From positions 54,111,812-54,175,811 of the forward strand of contig CM049314.1 in the NCBI GenBank assembly GCA_026874595.1: a stretch of 64,000 nt of DNA. The letters run 5' to 3'. This DNA comes from Sipunculus nudus (taxonomy: Eukaryota > Annelida > Sipuncula > Golfingiida > Sipunculidae). Below the pieces are notes generated by a model. It did not search any database. It saw only the letters and a program-made list of their open reading frames with translations, and was not told the DNA's origin. Below are positions 36,125 to 47,269 of the stretch, piece by piece (the first letter of the stretch is position 1; the number at the start of each line of letters is the position of its first letter). The translations under genes were made by a program, and so were the position numbers.

Positions 36125-37025
36125 GTAGGTGCCAAATCTGATCCTGAGAAGTCGTGCGTACAGTTAGGTGCTAAATCTGATCCTGAGAAGTCGTGCGTAC
36201 AGTTAGGTGCCAAATCTGATCCTGAGAAGTCGTGCCTACAGGTAGGTGCCAAATTTGATCCCGAGAAGTCGTGCCTACAGGCAGGTGCCAATCTGATCCT
36301 GAGAAGTCGTGCCTACAGGTAGGTGGCAAATCTGATCCTAAGAAGTCGCGCCCAGTGGTAGGTGCCAAATCTGATCCTGAGAAGTCGTGCCTACAGGTAG
36401 GTGCCAAATCTGATCCTGAGAAGTCGTGCTTACAGGTAGGTGCCAAATCTGATCCTGAGAAGTCGTGCCTACAGGTAGGTGCCAAATCTGATCCTGAGAA
36501 GTCGTGCCTACAGGTAGGTGCCAAATCTGATCCTGAGAAGTCGTGCCTACAGGTAGGTGCCAAATCTGATCCTAAGAAGTCGTGCCTACAGGTAGGTGCA
36601 AAATCTGATCCTGAGAAATCATGCCTACAGGTAGGTGCCAAATCTGATCCTGAGAAGTCGTGCCTACAGATAGGTGCCAAATCTGATCCTGAGAAATCGT
36701 GCCTACAGGTAGGTGCCAAATCTGATCCAGAGATATCATGCCTACAGGTAGGTGCCAAATCTGATCCTGAGAAATCATGCCTACGGGTATGTGCTATATC
36801 TGATCCTGAGAAATCATGCCTAGAGGTAGGTGCCATATCATATCCTGAGAAATCTTGCTTACAGGTAGGTGCCATATCTGGTAATGAGAAATCATGCCTA
36901 CAGGTAAGTGTCATATCTGATCCTGGAAACCATACCTACAGGTATGTGCCATATCTGATCCTGAGAAATCATGCATACATGTATGTGTCATATCTGACCC
37001 TGAGAAAAATGCTTACAGGTAGGTG
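36086..37025 (+). repeat. 39-bp minisatellite made from an exon end and its splice donor, about 24 copies
   Basis: The unit starts GTAGGTGCCAAATCTGATCC and continues with TGAGAAGTCGTGCCTACAG. Unit 1 is the end of the UNC93A exon; the next unit begins at the intron's GTAGGT. Thus each CAG|GTAGGT joint is a possible 5' splice site. About 18 of 24 joints keep GT. Joints after units 2 and 3 read CAG|TT, the one after unit 5 reads CAG|GC, and the one after unit 21 is the strongest, CAG|GTAAGT (36901-36909). Because 39 is divisible by 3, both strands stay open for long stretches. Unit 6 (36281-36318) is 38 bp, which shifts the exon frame and brings a TAG at 36320-36322. Units diverge toward the 3' end. 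Confidence 0.93.
36125..36130 (+). promoter_or_regulatory. 5' splice site of the UNC93A exon (first of a tandem series)
   Basis: CAG|GTAGGT. Alternative in-frame donors would be at 36242 (adds 39 residues) and, as a GC donor, 36281 (adds 52). Donors from 36319 on are out of frame. Confidence 0.75.
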
Positions 37026-38764
37026 AATTTGCTAACAGGGTGGAGACATTATCACGGAATCATTTATCGGACGAGGCACAGCGAATCTCACAGCAAATGT
37101 AGTATCTAACTCCATTTTTTCCACATGCAATGCACACAAGTTAAAATACATGAACCTGCAACTGTTAGCTCTCTTTGGGGATGACACGGTCATATTCCTC
37201 TCCAGTAGCGACCATAAAGGCACTTAAAAGGAGATACTTGTAGCAGTGGGAGTGTTATATAATAGGGACATATTAACACTGAACATTACAATACACAGAG
37301 CTCCTTGTTATTGAGAATAGTGTGAGATATCACTAATATTTACGTATAATCGTGAATGGATCGTAGCCTTGGAGAAACAAATGAAGGTTACATGATTCGC
37401 TTTCCTTTCACAGTTCCATAGCGTCTGACATTTAAATAATAATATAAAATGAGTTCCGTTATATCATGCAGTTAATTTTGGTCAGAAATATGCTATGCAT
37501 GATTGGATGACAATAAATTATACTGGTGTCTCCTATATATAGATTTAGAAACACTTGCATTGTATTTATGGCTGGGAAGGCTTGTTTCCTAAGTGTTTAA
37601 TGTTAATCAAACAATCTGATATGTCACTAAGACATTTGGTCTGTAATGGGGCCTCCCTTATGAAACCCCCATCTCTCTGTGGTGAAACCTGTCCTTTCTC
37701 TGTGACTTTAAAAATGGAAGTGTTAAACCCGCAGTTCTTCTTTCTTAATAAAAAAAATGCAGAGGTTTTGATTTAAAATGTTCACTGTGTAGATTGAAAG
37801 CCTTGTAAAAGCCCAATTATATAACGGCTCACTTCAGAAAATACCAAATTCCTCCTAAACATGTCAGCAGGTGTTTTATAACTTCTGTTAACAAAAACAC
37901 TATTAAAATAGAGCGACTGTGTATTTACAACCGAATCAAATCTACTCCAACAGACATATAGTATACGTGGTCATAGCTATTATACTTGCAAATAATAAAA
38001 CAGACAGACGATCATGTTTGCAGACATAACCTCCCTATAATAAATTTTGTGCTTTCGTGAACAGTCAGGGCTTTTAATTTGCCAACATGATAGATGGGAC
38101 TACCATTTAATGACAGAGTGTTCGTGAGAACGGCTTATTAACACCAGTGTTTATTCCCTTTAATCGCTTTGGGATATTGCAGCAACAGGAGATAGATCAG
38201 AGCTAAGCCGCTGTAATCGTTCTATCACTTAAACCCCCGGCCTGAGACGTGAGCCCCTGGTCGATAATCAGGGAGATACGTCCGCGAATGATTAAACCTC
38301 CGCCAGGTGGCGCGAGGTATCACGATTCATGTTTTACTTGAAATTAAACGAAAATCTTGTTTGAACATTTTAATAAATCTTTTGAAGGTTGAAATAAACA
38401 CCCAAAAAACAATAAATTAATTTGAGGAAGTAATATGAATGACCGTTATTAATTTAATTAAACAAATTTTATGCAATTGTGACATACGGCTGCTTCTTTG
38501 TAATATATTTATTGGCTTATATAATATGCGGCTTTGTTCTGTAGTTGAACCGTTTTATGAGACTGCTGACGGAGGGCCGTGGTCATATCTGACTACTTTT
38601 TTTTTATAAAAAGGACTGTTAAGAATAAAATACAACAAATTACGTGTATAATATATATACCCATTCTCTTCATTTATGTCATTTTCTCAAACTGCAAATA
38701 CTCTAAAGTATGCTTGTTCTCAAGAAAAGCAGCTAAAAAGTCATCTTATTCATTTAAACACAAA
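37026..38764. other. UNC93A intron segment
   Basis: No gene seen. A GC-richer pocket at 38100-38330 includes a CTCF-like site (38300-38316). Confidence 0.55.
38300..38316 (+). promoter_or_regulatory. CTCF-like motif
   Basis: CCGCCAGGTGGCGCGAG resembles the CTCF core CCASYAGRKGGCRS. Confidence 0.4.
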
Positions 38765-39130
38765 CGGGCTTCTGTTGCTCAGGGGTAGAGCATAGGAGTC
38801 AAAGCCAGGAGGTCATGATTCAGGGTCTTCCCACACCCAGGGTAAGCGCTCTGCAGGCTTAATGGGAAGGCCGTGCCCAATGACCTCGCTTCACTCACTA
38901 GAAAGTGCGCCTTTCGTGGGTTCCTCGGTGGTATGACCCAGCATTTGGGAAGATTACCTACCCAGGATCCGCAGGTACAGTAATCATCGCGCCTGGTTAA
39001 CGCCAGGATATAAAATGAGAGGAGGCGTGTGATACTGCCCTGTCACCTAGTCCGATACCTAAATGGAAATCTGCAGATGAACATATACAAAGAGTTATGT
39101 TAGCATTATAAAATGGAGGCGGTTACATCG
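38765..39130 (+). mobile_element. tRNA-derived SINE, family C, full length
   Basis: The head TTGCTCAGGGGTAGAGCAT is box-A-like and is followed by a box-B-like GGTCATGATTCAGGG. The body shares AAGCGCTCTGCAGG-TTAATGGGAAGG, GGAAGATTAC, CAGGATATAAAAT and a final GGAGGCGGTTACAT with the copy at 34780-35165. It ends in an A-rich tail at 39129-39140. Confidence 0.82.
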
Positions 39131-39165
39131 AAAAAAAAATATGAAAAAAATTAATTTGAACATTC

Positions 39166-39860
39166 ACAAGTACAATTATAACATAAACATAACAAATTAA
39201 CAAAATATCATATACCATTATAAACAAAATATCATATACCATTAAAAACAAAATATCATATACCATCATATACAAATTGGCTTGTACCCTCATAAAGAAA
39301 ATAAAATATACTGTCCAAACAAAAATATTATATACCATCACAAAACATCATAGACCGTCATAAACAAAAATATATAACACATAAATAAAATACCAGATAC
39401 CATCATAAACAAAATATCATATACCATTATAAACAAAATATCATATACCATTATAAACAAAATATCATATACCATCATATACAAATTGGCTTGTACCCTC
39501 ATAAAGAAAATAAAATATACTGTCCAAACAAAAATATTATATACCATCACAAAACATCATAGACCGTCATAAACAAAAATATATAACACATAAATAAAAT
39601 ACCAGATACCATCATAAACAAAATATCATATACCATTATAAACAAAATATATACCATCATAAACAAAGTATCATATACCACCATAAAAAATATCATATAC
39701 TACCATAAACAAAATAGCATATACCATCATAAACAAAATATCATATACCATCATATACAAAATATCATATACCACCATAAACAAAATATCATATAAGATC
39801 ATATACAAAATATCATATACCACCATAAACAAAATATCATATACCACCATAAATATAATC
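39166..39860. repeat. 24-bp AT-rich minisatellite with a 209-bp higher-order duplication
   Basis: The unit is approximately ATAAACAAAATATCATATACC plus 3 nt, about 28 copies. A block containing TTGGCTTGTACCCTCATAAAG occurs at about 39277 and again at about 39486, so one segment of about 209 bp was duplicated as a whole. Confidence 0.9.
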
Positions 39861-40507
39861 CGTCATACCATGTACTACCATAAAAACAGTCGCTTCCGCC
39901 ATATATTGTCAAAATCAAAAACTAATTTATTTATTTACTTGCGTGTTACGGTAAAATACGTTATGTATTTGAGCCATGTATTACAGTTGCCAATAGGGAA
40001 TTGTAAATTTGTCACGAAATGCAGAAGCTAGGCGCTTGTTACGGGAGCTTGTTTTAGAGACTCTGTCAATTAAGACACCATCCGTCAGTTCAGATCAGTT
40101 GATGAACAGAAAATGAAATCTGGTTTGTAACATTGAGACTGAAAGTGAATGGTGATCAATGGTGATGCTGTCACTGCCTGGATATTAACTGTATCTGTTA
40201 CAAATGTCCTCTGAGTTCTGGCCCAGGCTTCTCCGGGTCATGGTACATAGATATTGCAGAGGGACGGGCAGGCTGGTAGACTATTACTTTCCCGAACTAT
40301 ATCTCACTCTCCCCCTGACTTCATGCTTTGGTGAATATTTATTATGAAACTAGAAAGCATATTGGAAAAAGGTATGATTTCAATTAACATTAAGAGAACA
40401 AAAAAAAAAAACTAACCTCTGGAGTAAGGAGAAAATCCGGGTTATTTAAGCTTATTTTATAACACCGTCTATTTTATAACATTGCTATTCAAAACTAGAA
40501 ATTAGCA
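39861..40507. other. UNC93A intron segment
   Basis: No gene or repeat recognised. Confidence 0.5.
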
Positions 40508-40750
40508 TTCAGGGGCGGATCCAAGATTTAGGAAAAAAAAAAGGAGGGGGGGGGGGGGGGGGAGGGTCCTACCCAGGAGGACTAGAGACAAAGACTTAGA
40601 AAAGGTCCCTGGGTCCGGAAAGTGGGAGGGGGGGGGGGGGGTCCAGGCCGCAAAAATTGGTCTGAGACCGTTAAAAAGGTTGCAGCGGCTGCGAAAGGAG
40701 GATCCGGACCCTCTTGACCTCGCCCCCGTATCCGCTTCAGGCATTCTAAG
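40508..40750 (+). repeat. Dispersed repeat, family B, copy 2 (with G17 and G14 tracts)
   Basis: Matches 12716-12935 block by block. It begins CAGGGGCGGATCCAAGATTT, which is hAT-TIR-like. Poly-G runs lie at 40546-40562 and 40628-40641. Confidence 0.6.
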
Positions 40751-40791
40751 AAATGCAAGCCTCCGCCATGTGGGGGTCACAATTGTGGGAT

Positions 40792-40794
<3 letters not shown>

Positions 40795-40836
<42 letters not shown>
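40795..40836. repeat. CT microsatellite
   Basis: TC repeat of about 40 bp. Confidence 0.95.
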
Positions 40837-40840
<4 letters not shown>

Positions 40841-40879
40841 ATTCACTTTTCGCCCAGGTTCATACATGCCAAAGTGACT

Positions 40880-41035
40880 GTATATTTGTTTACATTCCTT
40901 GATGACGTTCTTAAATCCGATCCAATCATGTACCAGATTCCAATCATGATTGCATGGGTTATATTGTGAACAAACACAAAAACACCCACAAACACACATA
41001 CGAACGGGGATAAACGCATAGACCAAAAGCGGAGG
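40880..41035 (+). repeat. Dispersed repeat, family A, copy 2 (partial)
   Basis: Shares ATTCCTTGATGACGTTC and the CACAAACACA...CGAACGGGGATAAACGCATA stretch with 42530-42750. Confidence 0.55.
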
Positions 41036-41107
41036 CAACAGAGTCAATGTCACGCAAATTCCAAACAAATGAAACAGTTGCTTATGGTAAAAACTATACA
41101 TAAATTG

Positions 41108-41275
41108 CGGGGATCGGAGTAGCCATGTGGTGAAGACGATGAAGCCGAAAGCAGGAGGTCTTCGGTTCGAACCCGGTTGGTACCCCGGCAAAATGGTGAA
41201 ATCTCCAATAGAACTCCGAGAGGGAGATGGCGACTGGTTATGAATCCCGGCTTATTCCTAGCCACGCCCATATAA
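41108..41275 (+). mobile_element. tRNA-like SINE head, family D
   Basis: Box-A-like TAGCCATGTGGTGAAGACG (41128-41146) and a perfect box B, GGTTCGAACCC (41163-41173). A non-tRNA body with CTCCAATAGAACTCC follows. It does not align with family C. It could be a tRNA pseudogene with flanking sequence. Confidence 0.6.
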
Positions 41276-41917
41276 AATTTAAAATTAAGAATGTATTAAA
41301 AGTGACAAATATTTCTTTCATATAGTTGCCTTAATCCCCAAATCAATAAGTGTCACCAATTGACAGGCTATGGGCCTATCCTTCTAGAAAAGTATGCATA
41401 TTGATTACTTGAATCATCCTACCTGTCTTGGCAGACAGGAGTCCGTGGAAATGTGTTCAAAGATAGTGTATCACCACACGGATGATAAATAACAGTCGTT
41501 CCTATGTCCGTTTTTTTAATTCCGTGATTAGACAACTGTTACATGATTTTTCAGTTACAAAGGTCATTAGGTGTGAGTTTTTTTTGTCAGATTCATTTAA
41601 TATGTTGTAAGTCCACTCATTTTAAAGTCATTTGTGTTGAGGTATTGAAGGTAGAAGGCGTTTATTAAAGATTGTCCATTGTTTCAGTTCGAGCGGTCAT
41701 TTGTAATTAGATTATTCTTTAAGAGGCCATTTGTTAAAACATTATTCAATTCGTGTTATGTATATAAGATTTTTCAGTTGAGGGTCATTTTCAATTAAAG
41801 GTCGTTTTTTAAAGGTTATTCCATTACAGGTCATTTTATAAGGTTATTAAGTTAACTGTAATTTGTGAGGTTATTTAATCCGTTTTCAAATCATTTATTC
41901 AATATTGTTCAGCATCA
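41276..41917. other. UNC93A intron, degenerate AGGTCATTT repeats
   Basis: From about 41560 to 41900 the motifs AGGTCATTT and AAAGGTTATTC recur irregularly, like a decayed minisatellite. No gene seen. Confidence 0.5.
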
Positions 41918-42424
41918 GCGGAGTGTTTGTTATCATGATATCATGTCATCAGCAGATTGTTTGTTATCATGATATCATGTCATCAGCAGATTGTTTGTTA
42001 TCATGATATCATGTTATCAGCAGATTGTTTGTTATCATGATATCATGTCATCGGAAGATTGTTTCTTATCGTGATATCATGACATCAGCAGATTGTTTGT
42101 TATCACGATATCATGTCATCAGCAGATTGTTTGTTATCATGATATCATGTCATCAGCAGATTGTTTGTTATCATGATATCATGTCATCAGAAGATTGTTT
42201 GTTATCATGATATCATGTCATCAGCAGATTGTTTGTTATCATGATATCATGTCATCAGCAGATTGTTTGTTATCATGATATCATGTCATCAGCAGATTGT
42301 TTGTTATCATGATATCATGTCATCAGCAGATTGTTTGTTATTATGATATCATGTCATCAGCAGGTTGTTTGTTATCTTGATATCATGTCATTAGCAGGTT
42401 GTCTGTCATCATGATATCATGTCT
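41918..42424 (+). repeat. 34-bp minisatellite with a palindromic core, about 15 copies
   Basis: The unit starts TCATCAGCAGATTGTTTGTT and continues ATCATGATATCATG. Each unit carries the perfect 12-bp palindrome CATGATATCATG. Copies in the middle are almost identical, while those at the ends diverge. Confidence 0.93.
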
Positions 42425-42529
42425 TTTAGTACAACTAGATATCTGCATTCTGAGGAATGCCAGCCATTACCATGCTTTGCATTTATTTATTAGGCCAATA
42501 TTTAAAGGTTATTCGTTCTCGTGTAAGTG

Positions 42530-42750
42530 ACTTTACATTTGTGAATATTCCTTGATGACGTTCGTGGATCCGGATCAAAAAACGGGATCCAGACTCAAAT
42601 CTAATCGTTTCTTCCTTGGCCTACTCCCGAAATGCGCTAAAATTTCATGAGATTGCGTTCATTATTGCTTGAGATATGTTGTGGACAGTCACACACACAA
42701 ACACAGGAACGAGGATGACCGCATACCCTCCTTGAGGGGGCAATGATATC
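42530..42750 (+). repeat. Dispersed repeat, family A, copy 3
   Basis: The most complete copy. It runs from TTCCTTGATGACGTTC through a GGATCCGGATC block, a TTTCATGAGATTGCGTTC block and a CACACACAAACACAG tract to CATACCCTCCTTGAG. Confidence 0.65.
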
Positions 42751-43488
42751 TTGCATCAGCATCATTCCGTGTGACGTTATTTCCTCTAATGACACACACT
42801 CTATACAAATGTCCTGTCGTGATTCTGCTCAACACGATGCCGGTATCAGAATCCCACATTTAACATAAGGCCACCAAGACTCGCACTGTTCACGATATCT
42901 GAGGCCAGATTGAGTTGCTAACAAAACCGATACCAAAATGACCAGCTAAAACCTATTGGTGTGAGTAAACACGTCAATGACAATATAATGACATCATATC
43001 GACAGACCACGGCTATAAATGTAAACGGAGGCTGACTAGACGTTCTAGTTCCTCAATACAACCAGCCAAATTTGCCTTGGGCGGGAAGGTTTTGGTTAGA
43101 TTGTTTGGGTAACATTGTTTGCCGAGACACCGCCGACGGGATAGCGATGAAGATATTGATTACGTTATCATGGCAGCTTGACTCGCCAGAAGTGCCGTGA
43201 AGTCAAATCCATAAGCTCCACTCGCTCTTAACAATGGGCGATCGGCTCCGACCCGCCCTGAGTCTGATATCCTGTTCTAAGAAAATAGGCTGCATTGTAT
43301 ACAGCAATTTTTATCTTATCTTTGAATCAGCTGCTTAGCATTTATGTTATACCCTTTATGGTATTTCTTTTAAGCGCCACCTATAACTGTTTACGTATGA
43401 CTGGTGTGATATACTTTTTGGTAATACATGTTATTATCTTCCTTAGGTGATACTCCTTTTTACAAGTTTACTATGAATCGGCTTACAT

Positions 43489-43569
<81 letters not shown>

Positions 43570-44611
43570 GAGAGACTCAATAAAAATCCAGAAAATTCAT
43601 TCAGACAAAGAGGAAACCGTAAATATTTAAAAAAAAATCGCGTTGGAGCTGATCACTAGTGGCTTTTTTTGTCTGCCGGATGGTAACGGGGTCGACCTGC
43701 CGCCATCGTTAATCAGGTCACATTTCTCTGGGATCAAATGAAGCGCAGGACAAATTCCCTTGACCCCTCCTCCGATATTTTATTACCTATCCAGCGTCGA
43801 AAATATCCATCTTTCAATCTCGCTTCCCACATTCAGGTTACCGCCAGGGATATCCGAGACGATGCCACTTTCCCAGGCGTGGAATTGATATCGGAACAAA
43901 CAGCACTTGAAATTAGTTTGAGGACTGTGCTGACTTATAGGGGACCCGGCACCATCTCTAGTTGACATCCCTTCATGACACTGCGGAACTGGTCCCTGGA
44001 CTTTTTCCATGCTTTGTTTATAACTAGTGTAGCCAGTCATTTGATGCAAAGCTGCATAAATGAAACAAAACAAAAAATCCATCTTGGCTGTTATTATTTC
44101 AGTAGCCCTGGACTTCCTGTCTCTTTAATAAGTTAGACTTTTTGCGAAGTCGAAAAGTCTCGCCTAGCTGTCTAAATACCTGACTGCTCATTTGGTTTTG
44201 TCGATCGATCAATCGTTAACAAGAATTGTATCATTACCCATGCTTTATACAAAATACGCATTTTTTTACGCATGTCATATTCTTTTTCCATAATGCAGAG
44301 ACGTTTGTGTGTCTTTGTATACACGTTGCTTGCTCCCTGTTTGTGCGTAACATATGACAGAGTTACACATGTGTCCTTCCCATGGTACATCCCGGACGGT
44401 TTTTGTTAGTACGGGTTAATAAGGAGGAAGTACTAAATGCCTGGAAAGGCTGTCTTTACCTGCCGTTTAGGCCATGGTACAAATGTACTGATTTCATTCT
44501 CAAGCAGCAACGTTCATATTTGGTAAATGAAGTGATGAAGCTAAAGATGGTAAAAGTAGAACATTATGAATACGAAAAGCAATAGAACACTGAGAACTGT
44601 GATAATACTAA
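42751..44611. other. UNC93A intron segment
   Basis: No gene seen. GC-richer pockets at 43000-43290 and 43680-43980. A TA/GA microsatellite at 43495-43577 and a CTCF-like AGCGCCACCTATAAC at 43373-43387. Confidence 0.5.
43495..43577. repeat. Compound TA/GA microsatellite
   Basis: TA run followed directly by a GA run. Confidence 0.95.
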
Positions 44612-44617
44612 TAATAA

Positions 44618-44648
<31 letters not shown>

Positions 44649-44890
44649 AAGAAGAAAAGGAGTGGAAGAAGAAGATGAAAAAGCAATGAGAACAATAATA
44701 AGAAGCAGTAAGAAGAAGATAAGGAAGACAGATGAATAACAAACCATAACAACAACAACACTAACAAACAATAATGATAATAATAAGAAGAAGAAGAAGA
44801 AGAAAAAAAAAGGAGTGGAAGAAGAAGATGAAAAAGCAATGAGAACAATAATAAGAAGCAGTAAGAAGAAGATAAGGAAAACAGAAGAAG
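44612..44890. repeat. GAA-rich tandem duplication
   Basis: A segment of about 110-130 bp containing GAAGAA repeats, then AGGAGTGGAAGAAGAAGATG, then GCAATGAGAACAATAATAAG is present twice (44640-44740 and 44810-44890). Open frames across it on the - strand are Leu/Ser/Phe-rich artefacts. Confidence 0.85.
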
Positions 44891-45507
44891 AAGAGTATCC
44901 AGGAAATGGGTTTTAACATAAAAATACATATTTGTGGATCAGAATACTGAGATACAGGACAAGTATACGAACGATATGAAAAATACACATCACAAATAAC
45001 AAAGAATAACAGAAAGTGAAATATAAAAACTCAAATATATCTTAATCTTAATCAAATATTATACCACAGTCTCACATAATTGAAAATATACACTTGCTCA
45101 TGTATAGGAGGAGAAGGGGAGATAGATTCGCAAATATATTTGAATTTTCTATTGCATTAATGCTGACATTATAGCTGTATGGGAAAAATATAGCCAGCGG
45201 AGACCACAAAGCAAGTCCCAGAAAATCAGAATGAATGCTGCATTGGTATTTAGACAAATCTTGGCTGTGTTTGGTAGCATGTAAGACCTGGCCGGGCCCA
45301 GATTAATTCCTGCTTCCCTGTCTGACGGCGAACACAAATCAATACTAACAAATATTCTATAGTGCAAGCGACTACATAGGAGATGGAACAAAAATGGTCC
45401 TTATTAATTATTACCCCCGGAAGAGAACTCATGTAATTCTTGAGGGAAGTACCATTCTAAAGTAATCTTGATTAACTCAGGCAGTACAAATACCAACGTA
45501 TTCACTG

Positions 45508-45521
45508 GTTGTCATGACAAC
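45508..45521. promoter_or_regulatory. X-box-like palindrome
   Basis: GTTGTCATGACAAC is a perfect 14-bp palindrome of the RFX type. Confidence 0.4.
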
Positions 45522-45789
45522 CCTTCCTTTGTAAGCGGGGGCGGATGTCGTGGCTTTACAAAAAGGTTAGACTACAGTCGTCTCAGACCAAGCATTTGTC
45601 TTCACTGGAAAATCCGCGGTGCCACAATGGCCGGCGCATATATTATTTTACACTCGTTACTGCTCGGGATATAGTACAGTAATAGTACATAACCATGTTC
45701 AGACCCGTAAGAGGTTTTTTTTGCTATGTGTTATCAAATACGAACATTTAGAGAGTCTACATGATTATATCAATTGGAGCCATAAGCTG

Positions 45790-45795
<6 letters not shown>

Positions 45796-45849
<54 letters not shown>
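45796..45849. repeat. TA microsatellite
   Basis: Perfect TA run of about 54 bp. Confidence 0.95.
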
Positions 45850-45852
<3 letters not shown>

Positions 45853-46796
45853 CAGATCTTAAAATCGAAGTTTAAGTGAGCACATATCAAATGTAGTCAA
45901 CAAGAAGCAATATTTATTGTCATGCTTATAGAAATTCGATTTATCCATCCACGATTCCTAGCTATCAATATCTTTGTGATATTAGTCACTAATTTTATTT
46001 TAATACACATAAGAATGGCATAGGAATTCATTCCTCTGCACGAGTGTCTTCTCTGTTACAATATGTGATATATTCATACATTTATACAAAAATGTATTCA
46101 GAATAAATTCAGAATATAAAATTTTTTTTTTTTATTTTTGTTAGAAATAATAAGTTAGTGTCATATTTCAGGTTTAACTACAGCTAAGAAATAAAAGTCA
46201 TTTTCCTTAAATGGAGGAGCCGCATCAAAGGCAGCCAGAATTTAGTGATATTTTGTTATTTTGCAGAATGTTCAATTTCTGACACGTTAAGGAGTAGTAA
46301 GTTTAGTTTTTATGTATATATCAACGTGTAATGGGGCGGTCCCCATGGAAACCACCCTGCATGGAAACTTGTGTTTATCGGGTTGATAGCGCCATCTACG
46401 TTTAGCCTGCTTCCTTTCCCTGCATCAAGTAGGTCCCTGAATCATTAAAAGCACTTCTGTTAATACCAGACGTTATTTGTCAACGGGTTAAACAGAGCTG
46501 TATATTTGTGATATTTGTCAACCTTTCACGACTACACTGAAACTGGTGTTTTGTAATGAATACACTTAAAAATTATAAGGAATACTGTAATGATATTGAA
46601 CAAAGGTAAATCATTGTTTTGGCCTTATAGTTATGGTCGGTACGTATTCATTAAGATTTGCATTGTATACATAAAAGTATAACTTTCTCCTTTTGATTGC
46701 TCGGTCATAACACTGAGGAAACCCCCCCCCCCCCCCCCGACAAAAAGGCACTCTCGTTTGTGCGTGAAACAGCACTGATGTAAACAGTCTTCATAT

Positions 46797-46915
46797 TAAG
46801 CCTTTAGAGAACGGTCACCCTGAGTGGAGGCCAACCGTGAATAATCGCACCGCATCGGTTGAGAATCGAACTCACGACCTCCCTGTGCTCTATCCCTAGA
46901 CCACGGAAGCCCGAC
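46797..46915 (-). mobile_element. tRNA-derived SINE, family C, 5' part
   Basis: On the - strand box A is TGGTCTAGGGATAGAGCA and box B is GGTCGTGAGTTCGATTCTC. The body then follows family C up to the TTAATATGAAG block. The 3' half is missing. Confidence 0.75.
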
Positions 46916-47269
46916 ATTAATTTCTATATGACTATATATTCCAAAATATGACTGGGGAAAGTTATCGTCATACTGCAAGAAATGCGTATATAGTGTACGG
47001 AAAAGGAACTGTCATTGTTGTAGGAAGAAGATGTATTTTCAGAACAGAATTTTTTTACAAGAAAATACAGATTCACTCACGAAAAGGTTTAACACGGCAT
47101 CCCGTGTGCCTAATTATTGTCTTTTAATAAAGTTTCTGTAAACGACATATATTGATTTTTGGTCACCTATGTATTGATAGAAAAGAAAACTGAAGTATAT
47201 GTACAAATAATTTGAAGTGAATGTTGTTTCACTGAGTGATCTTATACTTGTCAAAGTCCTGATAATCAA

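Larger units (their letters stand above)
44891..46796. other. UNC93A intron segment
   Basis: No gene seen. TA microsatellite at 45796-45849, RFX-type palindrome at 45508-45521, CTCF-like TAGCGCCATCTACG at 46387-46400, and a run of 17 C at 46722-46738. Confidence 0.5.

Noticed and set aside
36171-37026. Long open frames of about 250 codons on both strands across the 39-bp array
   Set aside because: They follow automatically from a repeat unit of 13 codons lacking stops. Only the first units on the + strand connect to a real exon.
41128-41173. A tRNA gene
   Set aside because: Box A and B are present but no acceptor stem could be paired and the sequence continues into a repeat body; called SINE-like instead.
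40502-41191. 229-codon open frame on the - strand
   Set aside because: It runs through two poly-G tracts, a CT microsatellite, a dispersed repeat and a tRNA-like SINE; no domain is present.
44541-44988. Leu/Phe/Ser-rich open frames resembling membrane proteins
   Set aside because: They are translations of GAA-rich simple sequence on the opposite strand.
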